From Acanthaster planci (Eukaryota; Echinodermata; Asteroidea; Valvatida; Acanthasteridae): a stretch of 64,000 bases of DNA. Position 1 is the stretch's first letter, and every line of letters begins with the position of its first letter. Positions 12,201-27,200 of this stretch are shown here, in pieces. The stretch spans positions 83,419-147,418 of the forward strand of contig NW_019091502.1 of NCBI RefSeq assembly GCF_001949145.1. The letters run 5' to 3'. Under the pieces are notes generated by a model. It had not been told where the DNA came from. It did not search any database and saw only the letters and a list, made by a program, of their open reading frames with translations. Both the position numbers and the translations under genes were made by a program.

Positions 12201-15200
12201 TTAGTGCATACCACACATACTGTCTACTCACCATGCAGCTGCTGGTTCAATGGGGCCTGCTGCTGGACAGAGCTTTGCATTCTGGGCATACCACTGCCCA
12301 GCAGTCACGGTCAAAAGAATCCTGGTGTTAGGGGGTTAAGCTTGAACTTTTTGGCTGCGTAGAAAGTTTATGAAAGTTTCATTTTAAATAGCCATTAATA
12401 AACCGTTACACTTGGATTTTTATTTTTCCTCGATAAAAAAGGAAAGCAGACAGTGGCCACAGTCTTTGGAATTTTTGTCAATTTGGAATGATATTAATGA
12501 TTATTTATTGGCATTTTTTGCAGACCAATTATCTTGATGTTGTTGCTGAGGTGCAGGTGGAAATTGACACTGCAGGCGTGATTGATACATCAGGACGAAG
12601 CCCAGACGTACAACATGGAGGGATAGACGGTGTAAATGGTTAGTGAGAGACAAAACCAAAATAAAAATCATGTGTGCAGTTCAGAATTCTGCCAAGAAGT
12701 GATGTTGCTGTTTGAAACTTCTTCTTTGAGAGATTAAGCAGTCCTTATCTTTGCCTTTGTTACAATTGAAATAAAATGATATACCTAATTTCTGGTAATT
12801 CCAGAATTTAGGGGTCCATTTTTTTTGTGTCCCTGTCACATCTGACATGTGATTTTGTAAGTTCAGAACCCATGTTCTAATTTCCAAGAGTGACAAATTA
12901 ATGCAAATTATGTGCCAAACAAAGTAATAGTTTGAAATCAATGCCGGTGATATTTCCATGTCAAATAAAGGTCAGATGTAACAGGGAGACAAAAATGTCA
13001 TACTTTTGGACCACTAAGTTCTGGAATTACCCACCTCTAATGGAAACCAGCTTCCTCACTGGTATCCTGCTTATTGCTTGCTGTTCACGTGCTTTGTTAT
13101 GGCTCGGAGCCTCGTTGATGTACAAAAATTTGGTCTCTAAGTACAGTACATGTGTACATTGACAGGCTGTGTGGGATTTTTTTTATAATTCTGCTTAGAC
13201 AGAGATGTATGATAATAAAATAAGTTATCACATTACTGAGAAGTCATCGTGTGATGGAAGCACATTTACTGTCAGAATGACTTTGTTCTTGTCATCTTGC
13301 TAGGGGCATCTGGTGGAGGTCACGGGGGCAGCGGTGGGCAAGGTAATGGACAGACCATTGTCGGTCCACCCCGAGGCGCTGCCCTTGCACCCGCTAGCTT
13401 TGGCAGTGCCGGAGGCATCGGTAACAAGTCCCCCTCAAGCCCTGACTCGGCTGGCAAGGGGGGTGGCGTGATACTGATCTCCGCTCCCGTGGTGGAAATT
13501 GACGGGCAGCTCAAGTCAGATGGGACTGGTGCTAGTCAATGGTACAGTGGTGGTGGCAGCGGTGGGACCATCTTTGTGCAGACTCAAGAGCTGCGTGGAC
13601 AAGGTGAGTTGATGCTATTGATAACTTCAACTTACTTCGGCTGCCCTGTTGCAATTTTGTAAACTTTTGAGTGAAGCATTGTTTCAGTGAATCGAGAAAA
13701 AATGTTCAAATTTGGGCAAAATGAATTGAACAAAATCTTCATTTTCTGTACTCGTGTTTGAAAGTTAAGTCCCACCCTATGCAGGTTTGCCTTTTGAGTG
13801 TGGGTTATTGTAGAGTTGATATGTTTTTGTTGCAGTTTTCAAACAACCTTTGCTGAAATCTCTGAGCTTCAGTCTTTCCTTGAGGGATTGAAAAACCCAC
13901 CCATCTTGCAAGACAATATATGTGACTGGCTCTGCAAAAAGGTGTATTAAATTACCCAATGGAAAAACGAGTAATGGCCCATTCCTTGTGGCAAGGGTGA
14001 AAATATTTGGAAATGTTTTGAGGCCGATTGCTTGACCAGAAAGCCTCTGTTACTAAGGAAAACCAAGAGCGTGTCTAATTTAAGTTTAATGTTTCTGTTC
14101 GTTATGTTTAAAGGGCATTATCTCAAACAGCATGTGTGATGAAGTGAAATTATATGAATATGCAAATGGCAAATAACTTCAAAATGCAAAATGCCACTGA
14201 GATGAATAATATATCCAATGAAAGCTGAGGAAGTGAGCAATTTGTTTATATATATATATTGCTCAAATTCCAAAAAAGTGACACAATACACCTTTTTGAC
14301 GAGCCGGTCACATATAATTGTGCTTGGTAAAACCTGTTGACATTCATTTGTGTCAAATTGTGTGTTGCTTCTTCTGACAGTTAGAAGTTTGGATCATTCT
14401 GTTTCCCTCCCCCCCCAGGTCAGGTATCTGCCCAAGGGGGCTCGGTCCCCTCAGGTTCCTCTGAGAAGCAAGGCGGAGCTGGAGGGGGCGGTCGCATCAC
14501 CCTCCAGTACCACAACACGTCTTTCTCTGGCCAGCTCATTGCCCCTGGTGGCCGCAGTAACTACGAGCCTGGTGGAGCGGGAACCATCATTCAGGAAGAC
14601 CTCACTGCGGACACAGTCAGACTCTTTGCAGACAACCACTTTGTCGGAAGACCAAGAGTTACTGAGGTTGGCTAGTTTCCCTTAACTAATTGAACCTTTC
14701 CTTCTCAAATCTCAATTATGCAGCCAGTTATTTTATTGACACTTTGTGTTTACATAGCTTTACCCGTTGAAGAAGCTACTCATCAATTGAAAATAGCCAT
14801 GTTGGTCAGGGGTGCTCATTTTGTTAGGAGCGATGCGACCGTAACACGTGCATTTCATAGTCGCATTGCTAAGAAATTTGTGCCCTCTCTTCATCCTGCT
14901 CGATGCTCATATATGTGTGAAGTTGCATCCCAATTTGACAAACGACTTCACAGTAAGTTAACAACCATTAGTATTTCATGTCACTGTCTGTAGATTGGCC
15001 TTTTATCCTGTCTGCAGTCAATGGAAGCACCAGATTTTTTGGCATTTTTGTTTTATGAGTTTATGAGGCTGGTGCAGTGATTGCCTAATGTAAGTCTTGA
15101 TCCTGTATTCAAACACAATTTCTTCAAAATCATGTTTTCCCGGAGCACCTTTTCCTCAGTAAAACGTCACATAAACCAATTCTAAAAGGCGTCACCACAT

Positions 15201-18200
15201 TTAAAAGACGTTTTGCCTATCCTAATCCTTCCACCAAGGTTGACTATCCAGGCTTGATTGGGGTCCACAAGGGTCGTGACAGCTGCCGAACATGGCTTCT
15301 ACCCCGGGGCGACGGGTCAGAGTACGATTTCCAACAGGTGGACATCAGGGGCCAAGCAGACCTGGCATTGTTCAAAGCCACACGGAGTGACACACAGACT
15401 GTTGTCCTAGAGAGTAACAGTGGCGACAGCTCTGGATACTTCCACGTTGGACCTCTCCAGGTATGATCTGGGACCCATTTCAGAACACAAAATTGTGGGA
15501 AGCCAAGAAAATATTGACACTAGATTTTGCCCTTGTACAACGTGTACATGTATATTCACACTGTTTTCGCAGTTGATCTTTTGTCACAAATTTGAAGTAA
15601 CAATACTTCTGCATATCATAATCGATCAATTTCAGAATATTGCGATAATCCAATGGCTGACCACATCTTCCATGATCAAATTAAGACTGTCGTGTTATTT
15701 GTGAAGAAGTTTTTTTGGAATGATGTTTAATTACACCCCCATCAGGTGCTGAAGATTGACCTGCCTGCTGACAACCCAAGGCTGGCCTGGAACATTCAAC
15801 TTTACGAGAGGGGTGAGCTAGATATGCCAGCTCACCTTGAGGTGCATGATCTCACATTGGTCTTGGAAGGCACCGTGACTGGTGTCAGAAATATCTCCGT
15901 GGGGAAAGGTGGTGAGGTTCACCTCAGGTAAAAAAAAAACAACTTTTCAAAAGTATTTTAGCTTTTCTTTCACTTGTGTAACTCTTAATGCTAGTTTACA
16001 TAAACACAAAAGTAGAAGTGAGCATTTGTTTGGAAAAGAAAACACTCATGCAGAATTCAGAAAAGATCACATGAGTTGAGCTGTTGGAAAGTTGTTCCAA
16101 GAATATAAAGCACAGATTTGTCAATTACTATTATGACTTCTAATCAGAGAAATATGCCAACTTTTCTAGTTTGTATACCATAATTATATGAACTGACCAC
16201 AAATATAATAACAGAAATTGATATTTTGTTTTTGAGGAATACTTATTGTTTACCACATAAATCTACTTTGTAGCGTTTGCACCCTGTTTTCAATCTTGTA
16301 GTCATGTGACTAACGCCACATACCACGTCTCTGAGACCATCACCTTCGACCAGTTTGTCATCCACGGCGGTGGGAAAGTCTACATTGAGGGTGGTACCCA
16401 AGGACTTGGGTTGCTAGGCAACAAGCTCCATCTGGAGAGCGGGGCCTACTTGAAGGCCGATCGTCTGCTTGTCAATGTGACCGACATGATCGTAGAGGAA
16501 CTTGCAGTTCTCGATCTGAGCTCTGCTTTGGTAATGAATTTGAATTTTAGCTCTTCTATTCAACGTGCTTCCGTTTTGGGGGAAGAGAAACAAAGTTTAA
16601 GAAGTATTATGCTGAAGGACAGTGTGGACTAATGTAACACTTTGTTGCCTAGCAACAGCATCCTGTTCAATCAGTGTAATACTTGTGTGCACTTGTTCAT
16701 GTACACATTACATGGAGTACGTTCAAACTCAAAGGTTTTGGTTGAGTGTTAAACACTTGGTGGCCTTGGAGTTACGTGTTAATCAAACCTCTCTCCTTGT
16801 CAACAGTGGAAGGGAGGTCTCCTGGGTAGAGCTTACTTCTCGGCCCCTGAAAAATATGAATAATAATGTTTTTCTTCCATTTTTTCTGCAGTCTGGCTAT
16901 GAACACAGCAACCTCGGTCAGGGCCTTGGCAACAGCGGTGCAGGGCACGGAGGTCAAGGAGGCAGGGGTCAAGGGTCAACTGGAGGTGGCCTGTTCTACG
17001 GCAACATTCTGGAGCCTCAGCACTTTGGGAGTAGTGCCAGTAACAATCAGGCCTTTGGAGGTGGCATACTCACAGCTTTGGTGGCCAACGAGTTGAGAGT
17101 AGATGGTATGAATGAATCCATTCTACAGACAGATGTCGAAATTAACAAATCTGAAGTTATGTTTGTGAGCATATGTATAAATTGGTAGCTGGAATTTCGC
17201 TAGTGGTTGTGTATTTTGATGAACTACCAGAAATGCAACACTCCTTGTCGTTGAGCCGTCTCCCTGTCTGTTGCTGTCGGGCCAACACTCCAGAGCCACT
17301 CAGTTCTCTGTCTTCGTTTATAAACAGCACTTATGCTTTGTTCAATTTGACCAGGAACAATCCGAGTGAATGGCCAGAACGGACAGTCTTCATCAGGAGG
17401 TGGGGCAAGCGGTGGCAGTATCTTGCTGAACACTCTGCTGTTCACTGGAGGAGGTCTCATCCAATCAAATGGTGGTGCCGGTAAGTGTGGGCTTTGTACA
17501 TGACTGGATGAGGCAAATTTCCCACAGGTGTACTAAAACAGAAACAATCATCATTTTATTAAACTCCTTCTGCATACAAAACACATTGTCCATTTTGATA
17601 TGGTTCATGGTTTTTTTGCACCCTGTGGGGAAAATGTTACCAGTGACTTCTCTTTGGGTGCCATGCCATCTTGCAAAGAATGCATACTTCTATTGGGTTT
17701 TTCATAATGCAGAACAGTTGGACTGTTTCTGTCGGAATGCTGTGCTTTTACTCCAGAACAGTCAGGTGTTCCATTGGGAACAGTCGCGTTCCACACAGAA
17801 CGCTGTGTTCCTTTGTGAGAACGGTCCAACGGGAACATGTGTTCCCGTCGGAACGTCCCCATTCGGGTAGCTTCATATTGCCCATGTACAAATCTTTGCC
17901 AGTGTTCAAAAACAGAGCCTGCCATGGCAAAAGAACTTAAGTAAACTACCTTGCTTTTCTGATAGGCCTTATTGTGAATAAGAATCAGAAGTAAACTGAA
18001 GATGGAAATGTGATGTGGCAAAATTTCTTAAGCTCATGATGGAAATTTTGTTTTTGACTGAGATACAAAAGTGAAAAGCACTATGTGCTGACTGCGTGGA
18101 GAGTACATGTCGGTGTGTGTATCACTAGGGTATAGGTTGCATTATTAACATCAAGCTTAATTGCCTCAGTCGTGTCGTTCAACCTTTCTAATGATTTTAA

Positions 18201-21200
18201 AAGACCTAACCCCACCCCCCTTCAGTTACAAGTTAGGTTTCCAAATTGTTTCCGATATGTTGGAATACTTATGAGAAGAGACATTGCAATGATGATAAAG
18301 CCCTCTGCCACACAATCCCCCCCGATGAATAAAATACTTGGGGGCTTTAGACGTTGACATTAACACAATAGAATTACCGGGGTTCAGAAATACTCCAAAT
18401 TCATTGCATGGTAAGCTGTATGTCGTGGTGAATATGGACAAGAAAAACAGGAGAAATGTTAACCTTCATGAGGAGTAAATCACAAAATGCTGCGCTCCAG
18501 CTGCTGTGCTTCAGACACAGGGTCAAGGAAATGAATGCCAAAAATCTTCCTTCCCGATTGCGAATGGAACAGGAGGACTGTTCCACTGGGAACACGCCTT
18601 CTCAGTGGAACGCTGCCTGGAATGGTCTATGCACAATGTGGAACTTGCCCACATCGCGGAGTCCAACAGAATGGGAACATTCACGGTTTTTGAGACGTTT
18701 CCTAAATGCAACAAAGAGTGACATTGGTGGTCATTGATGAGGTTGGGTGTTGGATGCCTTCAACAGGTCACAGTTCAGTAGGAGGTGGTGGCAGTGGTGG
18801 ACGCATAGCCGTCTTTTTCACCGAAGACACCTTCACAGGACGATTCACGGCCTACGGGGGAAGCTCAGGCTATGAGCCAGGGGCGGCCGGAACTGTGTAT
18901 CGGGAGTCAAAGGTCATGACCCCGCGTTACAGGAGTCTTTTAGTGGATAACAATGGCCAGACGGTGCGCGAGGTACGTCCTGCTTAACCTTTGATACAAA
19001 TTCTTTGTTTTCAGAACTCAGAGGAGTTAAGCACCATTTTTTTTACAACCTAGCTCCTAACACATTGTGACATGCACCTTTGCAGCACACTTCAAAGTGA
19101 CACCGAATGGTAGGCATGTGGTATCATATTTTATTGATGTCCAAATCCTGATTACTCTCCTTTGGAATTCACTAATTTTTTTGGTTCATTTCAGTCATCA
19201 ATCAGCAACTACTACAATCTCCGCAACGATGCTGCAGTTACGTGGGTCAACTCCATAACTGTTGGCATTGAGTACATTTTTGATGAGCTCACGTTGCGTG
19301 GCAAAGCGCATCTAGCTTTCGAAGCCCGTGTTGAGACCAACATGCCACGCTATGTTGTCATTCAGAAGCTCATCGGCGAAGAGAGTCGAGATTATGATAG
19401 ATATGGCACACTCCATACTGGCCCAAACCAAGTTGTGACCATCCGCCAAGCTATGTACTATGTGCCGCTTACGCTGCGAGTGTATGAACGCGGATCCTTG
19501 AACCTGCCTGACCGTGTCATGCTCTTCCGCACCACAAATGTCATCGATGGCTCCATAGGGGGTGCCGGGTATCTGTCCCTTGCACATGCCACACTGAGGT
19601 TCGGACCCAAGTCCAAGTCCGTGGTCGAGTCTTTGCGGACTAGTTTCAGCTTCCAGACCCTCCGCATTCTGTCAGAGAGCGTGGTGGAACTCCGCGGCTG
19701 GGACGGAGACTACGTGCTGAAACTGACCACACTGGAGGTCGGGCCCAGTGCTCAGGTACTGGGACGAAGGTTAAAAATACTGGCCAACACCATCACACTG
19801 GCAGAAACTGCATTACTTAGTGTGGACTACGGTGGATATGACAACAATGGAAGAGGTAAAACCCAACTAATTTCTAAATATAGTGACATTCTGAGGACAA
19901 ACTTTAGTGCCACGATTTTCTTCATCTGTTTTTAAATTCAAGCTACAGCAGTTATGCTGGTTTTCCTAAGACTGTATATTTGCCACTGTTAACTCCAGAC
20001 AGATCCTATTGATCCTGATTGAATTTGTTTTTCAATTAAAGGCAAAACCTTCCTCGTCATAAAACAGGCAATGCTGCAGTTGAGACCATCACAAGAGCAG
20101 TCTCTAGTATAGGAAGCACAATGAGAAGGGAATACTTTGTGTCCATTCTTCTGATGAGCCAAATTTGGGTTTCGTGGGGTCTTGCGATGGTCATAATAGG
20201 TCTTAACTGTAACAAACTGGAATGAGGTTTAGAACTATGTTTAGAAGTATAGATCCTATGAAATGGAGATAGACCATCTGCAGCCCTTCTTCATCCTTTC
20301 AAGACGCCTCCACTCCTCAAAAACCAGATCCATAGGACATGTGGCTTTATGTACATGTATTTGTGTCTACACACCCCATGTATTTATGTATTAATTCTTC
20401 CAACTTTTAGGCAGTACTTTTTCAAGTGACTGTATCAGTCAAGTACTTACCTTGCTGGGACTGGACCCTCATTATTGTTCTGCTGCCACTTTCCTAGTGA
20501 TCCAAAGGTCAATTTGACAGCCACAAACTCTCTGTCTCTGCCCAACAGGTATCTACTTTGCCGGTGCTGGAGGCAGCCACGGTGCAAAGGGAGGTCTGGG
20601 TGATGCCAGCCCTGACTCCAGTCCACATTACGACTCCATCTTTGCTCCCGTGGAGTTCGGGGAGGCCGGGGGTTGTGGGGTGCATCGATGCGAGGATGGC
20701 GGAGCACCAGCTGGTGGGGGTGCCCTCCACATAGAGTCAACAATCCTGGAGAACCATGGAACCATCACTGCAAGGTAGGATACATCTTTCATCTTGGCCC
20801 AGTGTAAAAGAGCTTCAGAGAAGAGAAGACTGTCTTTCTCTTGTACCTGCTGAACATCCTACTTAACTCTTTAGAACGTTTCAGCTGATAATATCGATCA
20901 AGTCCATGTTTTCCGTGCCCCACAATTTTTGTACATAAAGGCCCTGCAAAATCTGTCTCAGGTCTTCAAATGAGGAAGATTATTGTTTGTACGTCCATGC
21001 AAATGACTACTCCAAGTAAAAGAGTAGAGTGTTTGTTTTCTCTTGACATCAGTTGCCCTTATTCCTGACCTTATTGAGGTTGCTAAACAGTTTACCCAGT
21101 GGTTTACTAGTACAGCAGCCGAATCGCCGAACCGATCCAAAAGCACTTTCAAACCGAACTGAACTGAACCGAACCAAACCAAACAAAACTGGTCAGTTTG

Positions 21201-24200
21201 GATGTTCGGTTTTAATATGACATGGCATTACTAGTGCACAGAATGCATGGACAAAAACTTGATAAAAAAGCAAACACAACGAAAAATGGGTAATGAGTTA
21301 TGCTGCACTGGTGCCAGCACTCAACACAATCACGCACTGTAAATGTACATGTGCAGTAACTTATGGTTGCCACGCATCACATGATCGTTGTAAAAAGCAC
21401 ATGTTGAGAATTCACTGATAATCAACCGAGAACATGCAACGTATGTCATTTCCACTGCACAACAATTCTAAATTCTCACTACATCCAACTGTGCTTATGT
21501 ATATTCACATTTAACATTATGTTTGTCAATCTCTGATAGCCCGCCCTTACGTTCCTCGATAGGCCAATGATGTTATAAATGGCCTTGCAAAACGAATTTT
21601 GATTGGATGCTGATCACAGTCAGACTAGTGCTCGATCAAAGGCAACCCCAGAGGGAAAACTGATATTACCAGGTGGGCCATTGCAATCGAGCACACAACA
21701 AGACTTGGTTTGAGCGGTGGCCTAACTTGCCTTTTGTTTGATCGCAGTCATAGTGTGAATACATGGTAATGGAATTTTGTCAGAAGTTGTCCGCAAATCT
21801 CAAATACCGAAATGCCGTTATTTATTCGAAAAAGACTGAGGGAAAGTCACCCCTTTGGTCACGTGGGCGCCGTCCTGGGAAAGAATGCTGAAGATTCTTC
21901 GAATACATCAAAAGCCATCGTTTGGTAGTTCAATCTGTGCCAGGAAAAATAACCAAAACTCATTTCGCTGGAAATCTTATTTCATCTTGTATCCTGTAAA
22001 GGAGGAAACTCCCATTTGAGCATTCTGTTTTTTTTCTGTTTTCACATATCCTACAATCGTTTTGTTGAGTTAAGCGTGGTCCAAACACAACTGCTTTTGG
22101 TCTATAAAACCAAAACAGGGTTGGAAACTGTCACATCTCCAATGGTAACTTTCTAGGTAATTTTAATTCCTAAACAAACTTTAGGAAAACAGTTTGGAAA
22201 AAAATGTTCACATCAAAGTTGCTCATGGATGGGGATGGAGAGAGATTCATGGCTTGTATTATACACCAAAATACTATATACGGTACGTTCATAGCGAGCT
22301 CAGCATTGTCTCAATATGCATTGTACATGTACGTGTACTTATCTGAACCTGAACCGAAGTTCAGCAAAAAATTTCCAAACTGTGTCAGAACGGAACCCGT
22401 ACCGAACTTTGGCATCTACTTCAGCAGTATGGTTTATGCAATTGATTTTTGATTAAAATGGTAAAGTAATTCCATCTGAATTATGCAAGGTTATGGTCTG
22501 TTTGAATACTTGCAGGCCATCTGAATTCTTTAGACAAAGTTCGCTTACTGCATTGCTGTGGTTACAGTGGGCTAAGACTGTCTTGCTTACTTACGACAGA
22601 AAAATTGTCATCACAGACAAGCTTTTATGAGTTCATCCATTTAAGTCCATCCTAGATGGATGCGTATTGTTGCGTCGTAAAAAACAAGTTTTTATTTACC
22701 TCTGGGATTAACAGCATTGGTGGTTGCAATCACAGACCTCTGTGATTAGCAGAAATGTGACATTTGATTTCATGCTGATGTCATGTCATATGTAACATTG
22801 AATCTGTTAGAGGCCAGAATGCAGCCAGCGTGGCAGCCTATGAGCGGTCAGGAGGGGGTGCAGGTGGCAGTATCAGGATACAAGTTGACTCCATTAAGTC
22901 AACAGGTATTATTTTACATTTTCAACAAACGTGTAAACCTAAATGTTTTAGAAATCGCTAAATCGCTAAGTTTTTTTCAAAGCCAGCTCTCAAGAAGCTG
23001 TGTTATTGCCAATAGATCTTGATGTACATATGCATTAAACTCAGGGGTCCAATCTTATTCTTCTTTGGTTTGGTCTGTCAGGAATCATCGATGCTAGTGG
23101 TGGTCATGGTGACAGGAGCATTGGAGGCGGGGGAGCTGGTGGTATCATTGCTATCTACTGTGATGATGAACTGATTGCCAATCCTCCACTAGCGTGTGGT
23201 GCGTCAGGATATCAGGCAGGGGGAGCAGGATTTGTCTACCTTGAACGTCTCAAAGAGGGCCAGCTTTACCGCAAAGTGAGTCAATTTTGTCAGCCACAAT
23301 AGAAGTTCGCCTATCCTAGAAAAGTAACTTGCATCAGAACAGGATTACCTTGGTTTCATTTTCTCCAAAGCAAGCTTGTAAACTGTTTTTTACTAGCTCT
23401 CAAAAGATGCCGAGCATACAGTGCCAGAATTCATCTCACCATTTCTTTATCCTACCTTTAATCTATTTGTTATCATTCATGAAGGAATTTTATTCGTTGT
23501 TTTGTTACAGATAAGGATGGACAACTGTGGGCGAGATTCTCCACATGAAGCTGTGGCTGACTTAAGTTTGGACGCCAACCTCTTCAGCCTCCACGAATTG
23601 GAGATCAGAGGGTCTGCAAGACTTCGTCTGGCTGGGAGAAGATCCTACAACCCCTCTCTCTGTTTCCCTGTAGCTGTCGTGAAGGGTGATCGCACAGGAT
23701 GGTTCACCGTCAGTAGCCAAATCGAAGCTCACTTTGGTATCTGCGGATGCCCTGTCTGTCATGTTGAAGAAGCAAATCCAAACATGGATCTTGTCTTCAG
23801 TATTTCTGTCGAAGAAGGTGGCTACCTAAAACTCCCAAGTGACGTGACTATTCGCAATGGAGTAACTTTAGATCTTTGTGGCCGCCTGGATGTGACTGAG
23901 GAAGGTATAGTCAGCATTCGGGATAGAGGAACATTCTTAGCAAGCTATCCAGCCGCAGCTGGAGATGCTGATGCTACTACAGGAACTTTAGAAATTGAAG
24001 CAATCAAGATTTTCAAGGGAGGTCTTATGAAGAAATCGGTAGAGTGTCCCAATCCAGAGAGTATGCCATTGTATCTCAGTGTCAGCACCCTGCAAAAATC
24101 GTGGATGTCTGCTTTTGTTGAAGATGGATTCATCATCCCTAACACTACCAATGTGATTGCAGACAGCATTCAGGACTCTTTGCCTAGCCTGGTTTGTCCT

Positions 24201-27200
24201 GAAGGAATTCAGACATTCTATAATACAACAGTTGAAGACTTGTGCGCAGGAGGTTTCATGATATCCTTCGATAACACCACAAATGTTACTGTTTGCGATT
24301 ACAGCAGTCTTCACATGACAGCTGGGCAAAGCTGTGAGTTGATTCCTGGGGAGCATATCTATCAGTCTCTGATCCTGGAAGGAGGTTCAGAAATCATAGT
24401 CGTTGGACAAGGTGATGGGTCTACATTCACTCAGTTGAGTGTTTCAAATCTCACAATCAACTATGGTGGGTTGATCAGTGGTACTGCAAGTGGATTTGTC
24501 AGTGGTGGGCCAGGACAAGGCACAGGTAGCAGTGGAGGAAGCCATGGTGGAGTAGGAGGGGGTGCTAATGCAGGGGCAACTTATGGAAGTGTAAGGGACC
24601 CGATTGCTTATGGTAGCAGTGGCGCAAACAGCCGTGGGGGTGGACAAATTCAGATCATGGTCAGTGGAAGCTTCCATCATGATGGAGTCATTGAGATGGT
24701 GGGTGGAGACGGCATCGGTGGAGGAAGTGGTGGGAGCATCTACATCCAAACTGGGTCCTTCTCAGGATATGGAGAGATTGACGCTGATGGTGGTGGTGGA
24801 TCCACATCTGGAGGCGGAGGGGGTAGAATAGCACTAGATATACAAGGTCGGTATGGCTACAAAGGCCTGTTGCATGCAAACGGTGGCAGCGGTGGTATCA
24901 GGGGCTCCTCGGGCACTGTCTTCATACAATATCCCATTGACGGCACTCTGTTTACTACCTTGATCATCTCCGGACAGTCACCTCAGCCAACACTTACACC
25001 TTCTCTCAGGCTGACAGACTTGGCTGAACTGCATGTAAAAGACTCTGGAGTTTTCGGGCTTGACTCTGAGCTCAATGTGACAAACATTATTGGTGATGGC
25101 ACAGGAAAGATTGTTTTGATGACTGGGGCATTGCTAGAAGTTCAAGCAGTAAACAACCCACATCTTGGCACCCAGTTTACATTGGAGGTGCAAGATGGTG
25201 CTCAGTTCAAAACAGAGTCCAATCTCTACCTGACAGGAGTCAATCAACCATTACTTGAACTCTGGGGAAACTTGACAGCAACTAGCCTCACAGTTGGAGA
25301 GAGTGGCCAAGTTATGATAAAGGGAAGTGGGAAATTGATGACCTCTCAGGTCTTGGTTCACAAGTCAGCCCAATTTACCATTTCTGAAGGTTGGATTGGA
25401 AGAAATCCAGAATCCGGAACTGTTAATTTAGACATGCTGTCTGTGGGACCTGAAGCCAGTGTTCAAATCCAGTCTGAAACTGATCTGAAGATTGCCATCC
25501 TGACCCTTAGCTTTAGATCTTCCCTCACCAGTTCTGCATCACTGAATATTACAACAAACTCCTCAAGCATTGAAAGTGGTGCAGTTCTCACAGTCAACAG
25601 TGGAGGCCTGGTGGATGGACCTGGAAGTACAGGCCATGTAACTTGCGGAGCAAGTCATGGTGGACAGGGAGCCTGTGAGTCAGTGAAGGGGTCCACATAT
25701 AACTCAGTTTTTCATCCTGAATCCCCAGGCAGTGGAATAAGTAATGCCGGAGGTTCCATTCGGGGAGGTGGCATCATATCCTTTACTGTGTCTGAGTCTA
25801 TTGAAGTTGGAGGTACCATTTCTGCAAATGGGGGAAGCAGTACCAACTTAGGTGGTGCCTCTGGAGGGAGTATTTACATCTCTGCAGCTAAGCTTGGAGG
25901 ACATGGGCTGTTAGCTGCTAATGGTGGTGATGGGGGTGCATCTTGCTGTGGTGGAGGCGGTGGAGGACGCATCGCCATCAATTGCCTGGATACAAGTGAC
26001 TTTGCAGGCTTTGTCACTGCGTATGGAGGGCATGGGTTGACCAAGGGGGCTGCAGGAACCATCTTTGTGCAGACAAATGAGCAAGGATACCAGACAAAAA
26101 CACTCACGGTTGATAACCGTGATCTGGCATCAGACTGCTACACAGTGTTCCTGCCAAGGATGGATGATCCTATAGTCTCACTTGATAAACTTGTCTTGAG
26201 GAACTCAGGAAGGCTTCAGATTACTGAGCAAGGCTCTGTGTCTCTCACTGTGAGTGACCTTGATGGTGATTTCAGTGGCAACATCCTAGTGCAGACAAAC
26301 CAGAGTCTCTCTTTAGCCACAAGGCAGGCTGTTACAAGCTACTACATCCTACAGAGTGCCATTGTGGTGCAAGAGGGAGGAGAGATCATCATCCCTTCCA
26401 ATCTCTATTTGCATCAAGTCACTCAGGGACGGTCTCTTCATCTAGCGGGCTTAATCACTGGGGTGAAGAATCTCCTCATCGGTTCCAGTGCAGATGTTTT
26501 GATAGAGTCAACTGCAAGCACTGCCTTCCTCTCAGGGGAAGACTATGTCTTCATTGACCCGCCTGGAACATTCACCCTTGATTCTCTACTTGTTCTTGGA
26601 TATGGAAGTCTCACATTTGAAACAACCCTAGATTTGCCAACCTCCTTAAATGTCTTAAATGAGATACATGTCAGGTATAGCGGCATCTTGAAAGGAAGGT
26701 GGCTCCTCCTTGAGGTTAGTCAGGTCCATGTTGAATATGGGGGGTCAATTACAAGCAATGCAATGGGGTACCAGGCTACTTTAGGTCCAGGTGCCGGTTC
26801 AAGTGATCCAGCTGGTGGTGCTGGTGGGAGCCATGGAGGAGTTGGAGGTCAAGGATCAGGAAGCAGTCGACCAATTCAAGACTCATATGGAAGTCTATAT
26901 GAGACCAGAGATTTTGGAAGCGGTGGAGGCAACAGTAACGCTGGCACTGGTGGCTCTGGTGGTGGAATAATCCAAATGAATGTGGTGACCTTCAGGCTGG
27001 ACGGATTGGTGACTTCAAGTGGAAGCAGTGGTGGCTGCAGTGGTGGCAGCGGTGGCGCTGTGCACATCCAGGTTCTCCAGGAGTTTACAGGTGCTGGACG
27101 AATCGATGTGGCAGGTGGTGATGCTGCACATGCTCAATGCGGAGGAGGTGGCGGAGGTAGAATCACTATCATTACACAAGTTGAATCCCGTTTCACAGGA

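Noticed and set aside
14719-14993. Open frame in intron 19
   Set aside because: It has no motif of the giant protein, no plausible splice sites that keep the frame, and an ordinary length for chance.
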